64,000 bases of DNA, from positions 27,398 through 91,397 of the forward strand of contig NZ_CP053984.1 of the NCBI RefSeq assembly GCF_013267355.1, written 5' to 3'. Of this stretch, positions 35,750 through 44,342 are shown piece by piece. A model generated the notes under the pieces. The model searched no databases. It was not told the DNA's origin and saw only the letters and a list, made by a program, of their open reading frames with translations. Numbering within the stretch: the stretch's first letter is position 1; the number at the start of each line of letters is the position of its first letter. The position numbers were made by a program, and so were the translations under genes. This DNA is from Achromobacter pestifer (GTDB lineage: Bacteria > Pseudomonadota > Gammaproteobacteria > Burkholderiales > Burkholderiaceae_B).

Positions 35750-36106
35750 TCAGCTGAACGAACCTTTGATCCCTGTGAGCCCAGGGGTTCTGAAGCGGAT
35801 CGCGTCCTTGTGCAACAGGCCGTTGTCGGCCAGCGACTTGGCCGGATCGGGTTGCCAGGGCTGGCCGTTTTTCTTCCACTCGGCCTTGGCCCAGTCGATC
35901 TTGGCGAAGTCCGGGTGGTAGCCGTAGATGCCGGGCAGCACCGCGGCCGACAGCGCGCCGAACGGGGTGTCCGGCGGCAGCGGCAGGCAGACGGGGGCGC
36001 AGAACATCAGGTGGTCTTCCCAGCCGATGTAGAGCAGCGGGGCGGGGAAGTTCTCGCGCACATCCCTGGGCGTGAACTCGTAGGGGGCGATGGCGACGAC
36101 GCTCAT
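35750..36106 (-). CDS. dmpO: phenol hydroxylase component P4
   Basis: This 118-residue protein matches DmpO (MSVVAIAPYEFTPRDVRENF, PAPLLYIGWEDHLMFCAPVC, GALSAAVLPGIYGYHPDF). It is the gamma subunit of the hexameric hydroxylase formed with DmpL and DmpN. Its ATG overlaps the dmpN stop by four bases. Confidence 0.94.
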   Translation of the reverse strand: MSVVAIAPYEFTPRDVRENFPAPLLYIGWEDHLMFCAPVCLPLPPDTPFGALSAAVLPGIYGYHPDFAKIDWAKAEWKKNGQPWQPDPAKSLADNGLLHKDAIRFRTPGLTGIKGSFS

Positions 36107-37665
36107 TTCTGCTCTCCTTGCACCAGGGGCTCGCCCTTCCAGGCGGCAAAGTTCTTCTGGTCTTCCGAACCTTCGAAGTCGAAGTTGTCGCGGCCGACTT
36201 CCATCTCGTAGTACTTGAGCACGGCCATCAGCGGGTCGAAGCCCTCGGCGGTCGGGTCGGTGCCTTCGGGGAAGCAGTGGCCCTGGTAGATCTGGTGCAC
36301 CGGCAGCCAGCTCTGCACGTACTTCTCGGGCTCGTGGTCGAAGATGCTCTTGCAGTGGTCGCTGCAGAAGTGGTACTTGTAGGCCTTGTAGTCGCTGTCG
36401 CGGTAGCAGATCTTGCTGGGGTCACCCTCTTCGGTGAACAGCATCGGGACCTGGCAGGTGGTGCACAGCATCGGCAGCGTCATGTTGTAGAAGCGCTTGC
36501 CTTCGGCGGCCTGGTCGCGCCAGAACTCCCAGCGCGGGCGGTAGTACTTGTCGAAGGTCTCGGGGTACTTCTCGCTCAGCCAGGCCAGTTCGTCTTCCTT
36601 GGGCACCCAGGTGTGGAACGGGGCGGCGCCGTTGTAGTTGTAGAAGGTGGCCCAGGCCTGGTGGCTGATGTGGTCCTTGCCTTCGCAGGCCTGCTTCCAG
36701 CCGGCCGGCTCGCGGATGCCGTAGCGCGCCAGGTCCTTGAACAGGGCGCCGCCGTTTTCTTCGGCGTACATCTCCCAGGCTTCCTTCCAGCTCATCACGC
36801 GCTTGGGCAGCATGTAGTCCTGCATCATCGCGACCAGGGTCAGCAGGCGGTAGCCGCGCCAGAACCACTTGTCGATCCAGCGCTGCACGATGGGCACGTT
36901 GTCCGGGTCCTGCTCCAGCAGGAACTTGATGCACTCGATGCCCAGCGTCATGTGGCGGCTCTCGTCGCTCTGCGCCGAGAAGCCGAAGGTCACGGTGGAC
37001 ATGTCGCCGTTGTGCGCCGCGCCGCTCATGAAGGGCACGAACAGCAGGTTGGTCAGCACGTACTCGAAGCTGAAGCTGACGGCGGTGAGGAACTCGAACG
37101 GACCACCGGTGCAGGCGTCTTCGAAGAAGGACTTCGGCACCGACAGGTACCACACGCGGTCGTACCAGTGGTTCGAGTGGTGAATGCCGTTGAAGTACTT
37201 GTTGTAGTGGCTGATCGCGTGCGTCTCGGTCTGGTAGTGGCGCAGCTCGTCGATGGACTGCATCTGCGCCGCGACGCGGGCGCCTTCGCCGGTGAACTGG
37301 CGGCCCACATGGGCGAAGCCGCGGTGTGCGTAGTACTCCAGCGGCGTCACGCCCTGGATGAACAGCTTGAGCGCGTTGACGTAGCGCGCGTCGGACACGC
37401 CGAGCTGGCCGTTGTTCTGCGCGAAGGCCTCGATGACGGCGTAGAGCTTCTTCTCCTTCTCGCCCTGGTACTTCCAGTAGGCGTCCATGGTCAGGCGGAA
37501 CGGGTCCTGCCACTTGTCCCAGTCGTGGATCTTGATGCCCTCGTACTTGTCGTACGGGAACACCTTGTCCATCGGCTGGTAGCTGGTCTCCCAGCCCAGG
37601 CCGCGGGTCATGGCGGCGTAGCGTTCTTTCAGGCCGAGCTTCTTGCTGGCAACACGGGTGTCCAT
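36103..37665 (-). CDS. dmpN: phenol hydroxylase large subunit P3 (diiron)
   Basis: This 520-residue protein is the catalytic alpha subunit of the soluble diiron phenol hydroxylase. Two iron-binding helices are evident, SIDELRHYQTETH and QSDESRHMTLG. A C-terminal zinc/YHS-like region has CTTCQVPM and HFCSDHCKSIFDHEPEKYV. It hydroxylates phenol to catechol in the cytoplasm. It overlaps dmpO by four bases and follows dmpM by 24. Confidence 0.96.
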   Translation of the reverse strand: MDTRVASKKLGLKERYAAMTRGLGWETSYQPMDKVFPYDKYEGIKIHDWDKWQDPFRLTMDAYWKYQGEKEKKLYAVIEAFAQNNGQLGVSDARYVNALKLFIQGVTPLEYYAHRGFAHVGRQFTGEGARVAAQMQSIDELRHYQTETHAISHYNKYFNGIHHSNHWYDRVWYLSVPKSFFEDACTGGPFEFLTAVSFSFEYVLTNLLFVPFMSGAAHNGDMSTVTFGFSAQSDESRHMTLGIECIKFLLEQDPDNVPIVQRWIDKWFWRGYRLLTLVAMMQDYMLPKRVMSWKEAWEMYAEENGGALFKDLARYGIREPAGWKQACEGKDHISHQAWATFYNYNGAAPFHTWVPKEDELAWLSEKYPETFDKYYRPRWEFWRDQAAEGKRFYNMTLPMLCTTCQVPMLFTEEGDPSKICYRDSDYKAYKYHFCSDHCKSIFDHEPEKYVQSWLPVHQIYQGHCFPEGTDPTAEGFDPLMAVLKYYEMEVGRDNFDFEGSEDQKNFAAWKGEPLVQGEQK

Positions 37666-37689
37666 GCGTTGTCTCCTTCTGCGTTGTGT

Positions 37690-37959
37690 TCAGTGCTTCC
37701 AGCTCAGCGTGAGCTGGTCGTCGTCCTCGTCGATGTAGCCCGAGAGGGTGACGAGGTTGACGTGGATGGCTTGCAGGTCGTAGGGCCGCCCGGTGAGGCC
37801 TTCGATGGTTTCGCGGCGGATGGTCAGGCTGCCGGGCGCATTGATCTTGACCAGGCCGGTCGGGTGGGTCAGCACCGCGTTCGGGTTGTCGGCCACGATG
37901 GCGTCGATCACCGGACGGGACTCTTCGTTGTGCTGGAAGGCGATGAATACGTCGGACAT
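37690..37959 (-). CDS. dmpM: phenol hydroxylase activator protein P2
   Basis: This 89-residue protein matches DmpM (SDVFIAFQHNEESRPVIDAI, GSLTIRRETIEGLTGRPYDL), the cofactor-free effector that couples electron supply to substrate oxidation in diiron monooxygenases. It lies between dmpL and dmpN with short gaps and a GGAG site before the start. Confidence 0.95.
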   Translation of the reverse strand: MSDVFIAFQHNEESRPVIDAIVADNPNAVLTHPTGLVKINAPGSLTIRRETIEGLTGRPYDLQAIHVNLVTLSGYIDEDDDQLTLSWKH

Positions 37960-37984
37960 GTTGTGGTCTCCTGTTCAGGCCTGG

Positions 37985-38980
37985 TCAGGCGGTGACGCCG
38001 GTCTTGGCCAGCCGCGCCTGCAGCTGCACGCGGGCGTCGCTCAGCACGGTTTCTCCGGTCTCGCCCAGGGCCAGGCGGGCGATGGGCGAGAGGGCGGCCT
38101 GGGCGCGGTCCATCCAGTGGCCGGCCCAGTCGCGCAGCAGGGCTTTGTTGGCGTCCGATTCGGCGCCCGCGGCCTTGATGACGGCGTCGATCCAGCGCGC
38201 GGTTTCGTCGTGCCACTCGGGCATGAAGCTGGTCAGCATCGCGACCGCGGTGCCGCCCTGCAGGGCGACGTGGTCGTCCACGAAGCCACCGTAGATCAGC
38301 GGGTACAGCAGGCCGTCGAGCGCGAAGTTCTGCGCCACGAACAGCTCGAACGGGTCGCTGACCACGAAGCTGTCCTCGACCAGCCGGCGCAGACCCTGCC
38401 ACTCGGGGGCGTCCAGCCAGGCCTGCTTGCCGTCTTCCAGCGACTGCGGCTCGCCCAGCACCAGGCCCAGGCGGGTCAGGTACTGCGCCACACCCAGGTT
38501 GTCCATCGCGTGGAACATGGCCGGCGCGGTGAAGGCAGTGCCAAAACCGTAGGCGCAGATGGACGCGTTGTTCATGTTGGCGCCCCAGGCCGCGTGGCGC
38601 AGCGGCATCAGCACCGTCAGGGCCTTCTCGCGCACGCCGTCGGGCATCTTGCCGACCATGCCGCGCTGCTCGACGAACTGGAAGTTGGCCTCCATCGCGT
38701 CCTGCTGCTTGGCGCGGGTCATGGTCCAGGTGGCGTAATAAAACTGGCGCGGGTCTTTGAGCACGTACCAGTCGGCCAGCACGATCTTGCTGCGGCTGGC
38801 GTCGAAGAGTTCGTGGCCCGGGTCCCAGGTCGGCCGGTAGTGGAAGTTGACCATCGGCTGAGCGCCGAAGGTGGCCTCCTGGTAGCGGCTGGCGGTCTTG
38901 TCGCCGCCGATGTATTTCGCCACGTGGGCGTAGGTCTGGCGCAGCGGCGTGATCTCCCGCGCCTGCAGGTCGATGTTCAT
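37985..38980 (-). CDS. dmpL: phenol hydroxylase component P1
   Basis: This 331-residue protein is the beta subunit of the hydroxylase, a ferritin-like relative of DmpN without the iron ligands. Recognisable stretches include MNIDLQAREITPLRQTYAHV, FGAQPMVNFHYRPTWDPGHE and VVSDPFELFVAQNFALDG. It supports the alpha subunit in the hexamer. It follows dmpK by 46 bases. Confidence 0.94.
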   Translation of the reverse strand: MNIDLQAREITPLRQTYAHVAKYIGGDKTASRYQEATFGAQPMVNFHYRPTWDPGHELFDASRSKIVLADWYVLKDPRQFYYATWTMTRAKQQDAMEANFQFVEQRGMVGKMPDGVREKALTVLMPLRHAAWGANMNNASICAYGFGTAFTAPAMFHAMDNLGVAQYLTRLGLVLGEPQSLEDGKQAWLDAPEWQGLRRLVEDSFVVSDPFELFVAQNFALDGLLYPLIYGGFVDDHVALQGGTAVAMLTSFMPEWHDETARWIDAVIKAAGAESDANKALLRDWAGHWMDRAQAALSPIARLALGETGETVLSDARVQLQARLAKTGVTA

Positions 38981-39026
38981 CGGTGCTTGTCTCCGTTGGA
39001 ATGGTTGTTGAACGGCTCTCGGGAAC

Positions 39027-39227
39027 TCAGGTGTCCAGACGCTGCACCCGGTTGTTGACGCAGAAGGCCTCGAAGGCCGGGGCCGGCAGCATCAGCTCCA
39101 CTGCCAGCTCCGGCCAGCCGATCGAGAACTCGAAGGCGACCAGGCCGTCGGCACGGCGCTCGATCACCCGCACGAAGCGCAGCGAGGCGTCGACGGCGGG
39201 CAGGGAGGTGTCGGTGGTCTGGGGCAT
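39027..39227 (-). CDS. dmpK: phenol hydroxylase assembly protein P0
   Basis: This 66-residue protein matches DmpK (RFVRVIERRADGLVAFEFSI, FEAFCVNNRV), which helps load iron into the hydroxylase in characterised systems. It is the first gene after the sigma-54 promoter. The start is the ATG at MPQTTDTS; the upstream extension crosses the promoter and cannot be coding. Confidence 0.9.
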   Translation of the reverse strand: MPQTTDTSLPAVDASLRFVRVIERRADGLVAFEFSIGWPELAVELMLPAPAFEAFCVNNRVQRLDT

Positions 39228-39270
39228 GGTGCTTGGGGCGGTCGGTGCGTTGTCGGACGCGTCCCCTCTC

Positions 39271-39285
39271 GCAGATGGCGTGCCA
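39271..39285 (-). promoter_or_regulatory. sigma-54 (-24/-12) promoter of dmpKLMNOP
   Basis: Read on the minus strand the sequence is TGGCAC-GCCAT-CTGC, matching the sigma-54 consensus TGGCAC-N5-TTGC in all but one core position. Transcription would start near 39259, about 32 bases before the dmpK ATG. Its position and the divergent DmpR-type activator agree with Po-type phenol promoters. Confidence 0.82.
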
Positions 39286-39304
39286 GTCCGCCGGGGTTGG
39301 GCCA

Positions 39305-39536
39305 AAAATCTCGATATTTCAGGGAAATCCCTGAGAAAAATGTCGGTGTGCAGCGCAGCATCTGGATCGCCCAACACCCTTCGATAGTCTGTTTCTTGGA
39401 CTGTTGCGGCGCAGCACGTGAGAAAAATCTCGATTTGATGAGGCGCTTTTTGCTGCGAGTGATCAAATGATCAAATTCAGGCACTGCTTCGCCGGTTTGT
39501 CGATTTGGGGCGTTTGGCGGAAAATATCGAGATTTC
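39305..39536. promoter_or_regulatory. activator site and repeated palindromic motif in the dmpR-dmpK intergenic region
   Basis: TGATCAAATGATCAAA at 39460-39475 resembles the TTGATCAATTGATCAA upstream activating sequence of DmpR/XylR regulators and lies about 175 bases upstream of the -24 element. A separate motif AAATCTCGATATTT occurs at 39306-39319 and, inverted, at 39522-39535, with a partial copy GAAAAATCTCGATTT at 39422-39436. A 14-base palindrome CAGGGAAATCCCTG lies at 39320-39333. The repeated motif may be an operator, perhaps for the GntR protein; this is inferred. Confidence 0.6.
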
Positions 39537-39568
39537 AGTCGCCGCAGAGCGACCCACCGGAGACACCT

Positions 39569-41248
39569 TTGGACCCCCATCTGACCTACCCGCCCGACAA
39601 CGACCTGCGCCGGCTGCTGCGCTTCGAGCCGCACAGCGGCGCCATCTGGCTGGGCGAGCGGCGCATGGTGCTGCTGCACACCGCGGCGCTGACGGCGCTG
39701 CGCCACGACCTCATCACCTCGGTCGGCAAGGACCACGCGCGGCGCCTGCTCACGCGCATGGGCTATGCCTGCGGCCTGCACGATGCGGGCTTCGCGGCCA
39801 AGACGCGCGGCAAGAAGACACTGGAAGACATGTTCCTGGTCGGGCCGCAGCTGCACATGCTCGAAGGCGCGGCGCGCGTCACGCCGGTGCGGCTGGAGAT
39901 GGACGCCGCGGCCGGCCGCTTCGAGGGCGTGTTCCGCTGGGACGACTCCTGGGAGGCGCACGCGCACCGGCTGCAATACGGCGTGGTCGACGAGCCGGCC
40001 TGCTGGACCCTGCTGGGTTACGCGAGCGGCTACACCAGCGCCTTCATGGGCCGGCTGATCCTGTACAAGGAGACGAAGTGTTCGGCCTGCGGCGACGACC
40101 ATTGCCTGATCGAAGGCCGGCCGATCGACGAGTGGCCCGACGGTGACGCGCACCGCCAGTACTTCGAGGACGACTCGCTGCTGGAGAAGATGGCCGCGCT
40201 GAGCCAGCAGGTCGAGGCGTTGAAGAACACGCTGGAGCCGGCCGAGTCGGGTGGCATGCTGGTCGGCTCCTCGCCGGGCTTCCAGCACGCGCACGACCTG
40301 ATGCGCCGCGCCGCGGCGACGCAGGTGACGGTGCTGCTCACCGGCGAGACCGGCGTGGGCAAGGAGCGCTTCGCGCGCGCACTGCACGAACACTCCGAGC
40401 GCGCCGCCGGGCCGTTCGTGGCGGTCAACTGCGCGGCGCTGCCGGCCGAGCTGATCGAGGCCGAGCTGTTCGGCGTCGAGAAGGGCGCCTTCACCGGTGC
40501 CCACGCGGCGCGGGCCGGCCGCTTCGAGCGGGCCGAAGGCGGCACGCTGTTCCTCGACGAGGTGGGCGACATGCCGCTGCCGGCGCAGGCCAAGCTGCTG
40601 CGCGTGCTGCAGGAGGGCGAGATCGAGCGCCTGGGCAGCGAGAGCGCGCGCAAGGTCAACGTGCGCCTCGTGACGGCGACCAACGTCAACCTCGAAGCCG
40701 CGGTCGAACGCGGGCAGTTCCGGCGCGACCTGTTCTACCGCCTCAACGTCTACCCGATCTGCATCCCGCCGCTGCGCGAACGCAGCAGCGACATCGAGCC
40801 GCTGGCTCGGCACCTGCTGGCGCGCTTCACCGCGCTGCACCAGAAGCGCCTGGGCGGCTTCAGCGACCGCGCGCTGCAAGCGCTGGCTCGCCACCGCTGG
40901 CCCGGCAACGTGCGCGAGCTGGAGAACCTGGTCGAGCGCGGCGTGATCCTGGCGGCGCAGGGCGGCGTGATCGAGGTCGAGCACCTGTTCCCCAACCAGT
41001 CCGAGCCGGCGCAGGACGGCATCGACCCGCAGGGCCGGCTGGCGCGCCGTGCGCCCGAGGACGAGCTGCGCCTGTGCGCGCAGGTGCTCGATGCCGGCGT
41101 GCCGATCGAGACCCTGGAGGCGCAGGTGCTGGCCCTGGCGGTCGAGCGCAGCCGCGGCAATCTGGCCGGCGCCGCCCGCCTGCTGGGTCTGAGCCGCGCG
41201 CAGCTGGCCTACCGGCTCAAGCGCGCCCAGAACCCCGAACCCGACTGA
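39569..41248 (+). CDS. dmpR: sigma-54-dependent phenol-responsive activator (DmpR type)
   Basis: This 559-residue protein has the DmpR/XylR layout: an N-terminal effector domain ending in a V4R segment with a cysteine pair (CSACGDDHC), a linker, an AAA+ domain (Walker A GETGVGKE, the sigma-54 contact [14 protein letters not shown]) and a C-terminal Fis-type helix-turn-helix ([20 protein letters not shown]). It would bind phenols and activate dmpKLMNOP. A TTG at [11 protein letters not shown] with CCGGAG upstream is preferred. The in-frame ATG 102 bases earlier lies inside the predicted activator site and adds residues unlike the family. Confidence 0.9.
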   Translation: MDPHLTYPPDNDLRRLLRFEPHSGAIWLGERRMVLLHTAALTALRHDLITSVGKDHARRLLTRMGYACGLHDAGFAAKTRGKKTLEDMFLVGPQLHMLEGAARVTPVRLEMDAAAGRFEGVFRWDDSWEAHAHRLQYGVVDEPACWTLLGYASGYTSAFMGRLILYKETKCSACGDDHCLIEGRPIDEWPDGDAHRQYFEDDSLLEKMAALSQQVEALKNTLEPAESGGMLVGSSPGFQHAHDLMRRAAATQVTVLLTGETGVGKERFARALHEHSERAAGPFVAVNCAALPAELIEAELFGVEKGAFTGAHAARAGRFERAEGGTLFLDEVGDMPLPAQAKLLRVLQEGEIERLGSESARKVNVRLVTATNVNLEAAVERGQFRRDLFYRLNVYPICIPPLRERSSDIEPLARHLLARFTALHQKRLGGFSDRALQALARHRWPGNVRELENLVERGVILAAQGGVIEVEHLFPNQSEPAQDGIDPQGRLARRAPEDELRLCAQVLDAGVPIETLEAQVLALAVERSRGNLAGAARLLGLSRAQLAYRLKRAQNPEPD

Positions 41249-41256
41249 GCACGTTC

Positions 41257-42015
41257 ATGTTGCACACACTGCTCCAACCCGTCCACGCTGCCGGCCCTGC
41301 GCCGCGCAGCGACGAACCCGAACCCCGCACGCTCACCGAACGCGCCTACCGGGCGCTGCGTCACGACATCGTGTGTGGCGATCTGCAGCCGGGCCAGCGC
41401 CTGCGCGTCGAGCACCTCAAGGACCACTACGGCGTGGGCGCCGGCACGCTGCGGGAGGCGCTGGCGCTGCTGGTGTCCGACGCGCTGGTCACGGTCGAAG
41501 GCCAGCGCGGCTACCGCGTCAGCGCGGTCTCGCTGGACGATCTGCGCGACCTGACCGACACCCGCGTGCGGCTGGAAACCGAAGCGCTGCGCCAGTCGAT
41601 CCGGCTCGGCGACGCGGGCTGGGAGCGCTCGGTGCGCGGGGCCTTTGCACGGCTCAGCGTGGCCGAGGAGGGCGGCGCCGGCCGCGACCCGGACCAGTGG
41701 GAGCGCGCCAACCGCCACTTCCACGAAACCCTGATCGCGGGCCACAGCTCACCCTGGACGCGGCACCTGCTGGACATCCTCTACCGCCACGGCGAGCGCT
41801 ACCGCCACATCGCCATCCGCATCGGCGCCACGCCGGGCTTCGACCGCGATGTGCACGCCGAGCACGAGAGCATCTTTCTCGCGGCGATGGCGCGGCAGGA
41901 GGCCCGCGCCGCGCTGGCGCTGGAAGCCCATATCCGCCTGACCTGCGACATCCTGACCCGCCAGGCCGCCGCGGCGACAGGCGGCGGATTTAAGGCTGCG
42001 CTGAACAAGCCGTAG
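41257..42015 (+). CDS. GntR-family regulator (FCD subfamily)
   Basis: This 252-residue protein has a GntR winged helix (LTERAYRALRHDIVCGDLQP, LKDHYGVGAGTLREALALLV) and a C-terminal FCD effector domain (DLTDTRVRLETEALRQSI, HFHETLIAGH, EHESIFLAAM). It lies 8 bases after dmpR and is probably co-transcribed. In Comamonas a GntR protein, AphS, next to the DmpR-type AphR represses phenol genes, so this is its likely counterpart. The ligand is unknown. The upstream open extension overlaps dmpR in another frame and is rejected. Confidence 0.88.
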   Translation: MLHTLLQPVHAAGPAPRSDEPEPRTLTERAYRALRHDIVCGDLQPGQRLRVEHLKDHYGVGAGTLREALALLVSDALVTVEGQRGYRVSAVSLDDLRDLTDTRVRLETEALRQSIRLGDAGWERSVRGAFARLSVAEEGGAGRDPDQWERANRHFHETLIAGHSSPWTRHLLDILYRHGERYRHIAIRIGATPGFDRDVHAEHESIFLAAMARQEARAALALEAHIRLTCDILTRQAAAATGGGFKAALNKP

Positions 42016-42055
42016 ATCTCAACGAACCTCGCTGGCCGATTTCGACATGCGGGAT

Positions 42056-42580
42056 TAGGTCGGCGAATCACGCATTCTGAGGCGACCTGAGACCCTTCTG
42101 GGCGTCTTCATCCGCCCTTGGCGCCCGCTGCGGGCGCACTCATGCCACGAGGCGCTGGCGCGCCAGGTGGATGTTGGCCAGACCCAGCACCACAAACGAG
42201 CGCGTGGCGTTCTTGGCCAGGCCCCGGTAGCGCACCTTGGCAAAGCCCCAGAGCCGTTTGACCACAGCGAAGACGTGTTCGACCCGGGCGCGGACCTTGG
42301 ACTTGTTGTGGTTCCTGGATCGCTCAGCCTCGTCGATCTCGCCGCCCCTCCGCACGCGCTGGTTGGTGAAGTCCCGGGCCTTTGGGGGCCTTCGATCCGA
42401 TCAACGCCTTCTGGCTGGCGTAGGCACTGTCGCCATACACACGCTGCTCATTGCCGTGCAGCAGATCGGGCAGCGGGTGCTTGTCGTGCACGTTGGCTGC
42501 TGTCACCACAGCGCTGTGCGCCAGCCCGGTGCGGCTGTCCACGCCAATGTGCAGCTTCATCCCGAAATACCACTGCTGGG
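42056..42580 (-). pseudogene. IS5-family transposase remnant, frameshifted
   Basis: Two frames encode the C-terminal half of an IS5-type transposase. The first reads [20 protein letters not shown] to [14 protein letters not shown]. The second reads [20 protein letters not shown] to GLANIHLARQRLVA. One extra G near 42378 separates them; removing it restores [17 protein letters not shown]. The N-terminal third is missing and the upstream side abuts a DUF2256 gene. It cannot encode an active enzyme. The sequence from 42056 to the stop is probably the IS end. Confidence 0.82.
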
Positions 42581-42690
42581 CAGTACTTCACTTCGTCCCA
42601 CACCTTGGCCCATTTTTTGCGCCAGGCCATCGGGCGCTGGCAACAGGCGCAAAGCTTTGTTGGCAAATCGCCTTTTCGCTGGGCTGTCAT
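42581..42690 (-). pseudogene. DUF2256 protein, 3' end cut by IS5 remnant
   Basis: An ATG-started frame reads MTAQRKGDLPTKLCACCQRP and [17 protein letters not shown], the hallmark of DUF2256, a short zinc-ribbon-like protein often encoded beside DASH-type cryptochrome/photolyase genes. The normal continuation (a further pair of cysteines after YC) is replaced by IS5 sequence at base 42580. Function is unknown. No photolyase gene is nearby, so it is a displaced fragment. Confidence 0.75.
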
Positions 42691-42753
42691 GGTGCAATGC
42701 TTCAGGGTGAGGTGTGACCTTGCCCCTGTTTCGTGTAGTTCTTAACCCACGAT

Positions 42754-43623
42754 TCACGCGGCCTTTTTACGCTGTGCCTCGTACCAGCGCTGCTCGTATT
42801 GCATCGGGCTGAGGTAGCCCAGTGACGAATGCAACCTTCGGTGATTGTAGAAGGCCATCCAGTCCATCACCGCCTGACTTGCCTGCTCACGGGTGGCGAA
42901 TTTGCACCCATGCACGCTGGCGGTTTTCAGCCGCCCCCAGAAGCTTTCCGTCGGTGCGTTGTCCCAACAGTTCCCCTTGCGGCTCATCGATGATTGGATG
43001 CCCCAGTTCTTCAGGGCCTGCTGGAACTCTGCGCTGCAATACTGGCTGCCCCGGTCGCTGTGGAATATCACCCCAGGAGGCGGTCTACGGCGCCACCACG
43101 CCATGGCCAGCGCGTCCTTGACCAAGCCCGCCTGCATGTGCGGCTGCAGGCTCCAGCCCACCACCTGACGGCTGAACAGGTCGATGACCGCAGCCAGGTA
43201 CAGCCAGCCCTCGTCGGTCTGGATGTAGGTGATGTCGCCACTCCAGAGCTGGTTGGGCTCCTCGGGCTTGAAGCGCCGCTGCACCAGGTCGGGCGCCACC
43301 GGCAGGCTGTGTCTGCTGTCGGTGGTGACCACAAACTTGCGTTTCGTCCTGGCCTTGATGGCGTGCTGCTGCATGAGCTTGCGAACCCGGTCTTTGCCCA
43401 CACGGATGCCTCGGGCCAGCAGTTCCTTGTGCATGCGTGGCCAGCCGTATTCGCCCTTGACCTGGGCGTGGATGGCACGAATGTGCGCCAGCAAGGCTTC
43501 GTCGCTGTAGCGCCGGCCAGGGCCACCGTGGCCAGACTCGCCTCGGCGCAGCCAGTTGAAGTACCCGCTCGCGCTCACCTCCAGCACACCGCAGGACACA
43601 CTCACCGGATACAGCTTTCTCAT
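42754..43623 (-). CDS. IS3-family transposase catalytic part OrfB
   Basis: This 289-residue protein has an HTH_21 segment (YSDEALLAHIRAIHAQVKGE, YGWPRMHKEL) and a retroviral-type DDE core: WSGDITYIQTDEGW, FHSDRGSQY and GNCWDNAPTESFWGRLK. It is normally made as an OrfAB fusion by ribosomal frameshifting. Here its ATG overlaps the orfA stop by four bases. The frame is intact. Confidence 0.93.
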   Translation of the reverse strand: MRKLYPVSVSCGVLEVSASGYFNWLRRGESGHGGPGRRYSDEALLAHIRAIHAQVKGEYGWPRMHKELLARGIRVGKDRVRKLMQQHAIKARTKRKFVVTTDSRHSLPVAPDLVQRRFKPEEPNQLWSGDITYIQTDEGWLYLAAVIDLFSRQVVGWSLQPHMQAGLVKDALAMAWWRRRPPPGVIFHSDRGSQYCSAEFQQALKNWGIQSSMSRKGNCWDNAPTESFWGRLKTASVHGCKFATREQASQAVMDWMAFYNHRRLHSSLGYLSPMQYEQRWYEAQRKKAA

Positions 43624-43982
43624 TTGGTGAATCCAGGCGTACCTCGCAGCGTGTCCTGCGCGAAGTACGCCGCGGCTTTTTTTGCAACGTCACGCTCCAT
43701 GCGAAGCCGGGCATTCTCGGCGCGCAGCCGAGCAATCTCCATTTTCTCGGGCGAGACTTGGATGCTCTTGTCACCACCGCCCGCACCGTCCAATTCTCCC
43801 TTGGCTGACAGCCGCACCCAGTTGCCCAGGCTCGCTTTGGGGATGCCCAGTACCTTGGCCACCACCGCAATCGGCTGACCCGAGCGCACCTGCCGAACAG
43901 CCTCCAGCTTGAACTCTCGCGTGTACTGCGCACGCACCTGCTTTTCACTCATCTCTGAACTCCTTGTCGGTATTTTCAACAA
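43620..43982 (-). CDS. IS3-family transposase DNA-binding part OrfA
   Basis: This 120-residue protein has the OrfA helix-turn-helix (YTREFKLEAVRQVRSGQPIA, KVLGIPKASLGNWVRL) and a leucine-zipper-like C-terminal helix (KMEIARLRAENARLRMERDV). It recognises the IS ends. It lies just inside the right terminal repeat and overlaps orfB by four bases. Confidence 0.92.
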   Translation of the reverse strand: MLKIPTRSSEMSEKQVRAQYTREFKLEAVRQVRSGQPIAVVAKVLGIPKASLGNWVRLSAKGELDGAGGGDKSIQVSPEKMEIARLRAENARLRMERDVAKKAAAYFAQDTLRGTPGFTK

Positions 43983-44010
43983 GGGCTAAGAACTCCACTT
44001 TTCAGGGGCA

Positions 44011-44320
44011 ACCTCAGGACTACAGCTTGCGGCGCTGGGAGGCTTTGACCCGGTTCGTCGATGACGGACAGCTGCCCGTGGACAACAACTGGATCGAGAA
44101 CCAGATTCGGCCGATTGCCATTGGCCGCAACAACTGGCTCTTTGCGGGCAGCCTACGAGCTGGTCAGAGGGCAGCAGCCGTCATGACGCTCATCCAGTCA
44201 GCACGACTCAATGGGCATGATCCCTATGCGTATCTCAAGGACGTTTTGGCTCGCTTGCCGACGCAACGGGTTAGCCTGGTTCACGAGTTGCTACCGCATC
44301 GTTGGTTCGCACCGAGCTGA
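44011..44320 (+). pseudogene. C-terminal fragment of an IS66-family transposase
   Basis: About 100 residues remain: DYSLRRWEALTRFVDDGQLP, VDNNWIENQIRPIAIGRNNW and LNGHDPYAYLKDVLARLPTQ, the IS66 TnpC C-terminal signature. It differs from the intact IS66 element at the left of the window, so it comes from another member. The rest of the gene is absent; the IS3 insertion lies directly before it. Confidence 0.88.
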
Positions 44321-44342
44321 ATGTCGTTATTTGAGGCTCCGC

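Larger units (their letters stand above)
42721..44010 (-). mobile_element. IS3-family insertion sequence with 4-bp target duplication
   Basis: The ends TGCCCCTG and CAGGGGCA are terminal parts of an imperfect inverted repeat of about 28 bases. The target ACCT is duplicated on both sides (42717-42720 and 44011-44014). The element is 1290 bp with orfA and orfB. The clean duplication shows that it inserted after the neighbouring remnants had already been brought together. Confidence 0.92.

Noticed and set aside
36118..37995. Long plus-strand open frame of over 600 codons opposite dmpN and dmpM
   Set aside because: It is the complement of well-identified phenol hydroxylase genes in a GC-rich sequence; its translation is His/Val/Leu-rich with no recognisable domain.
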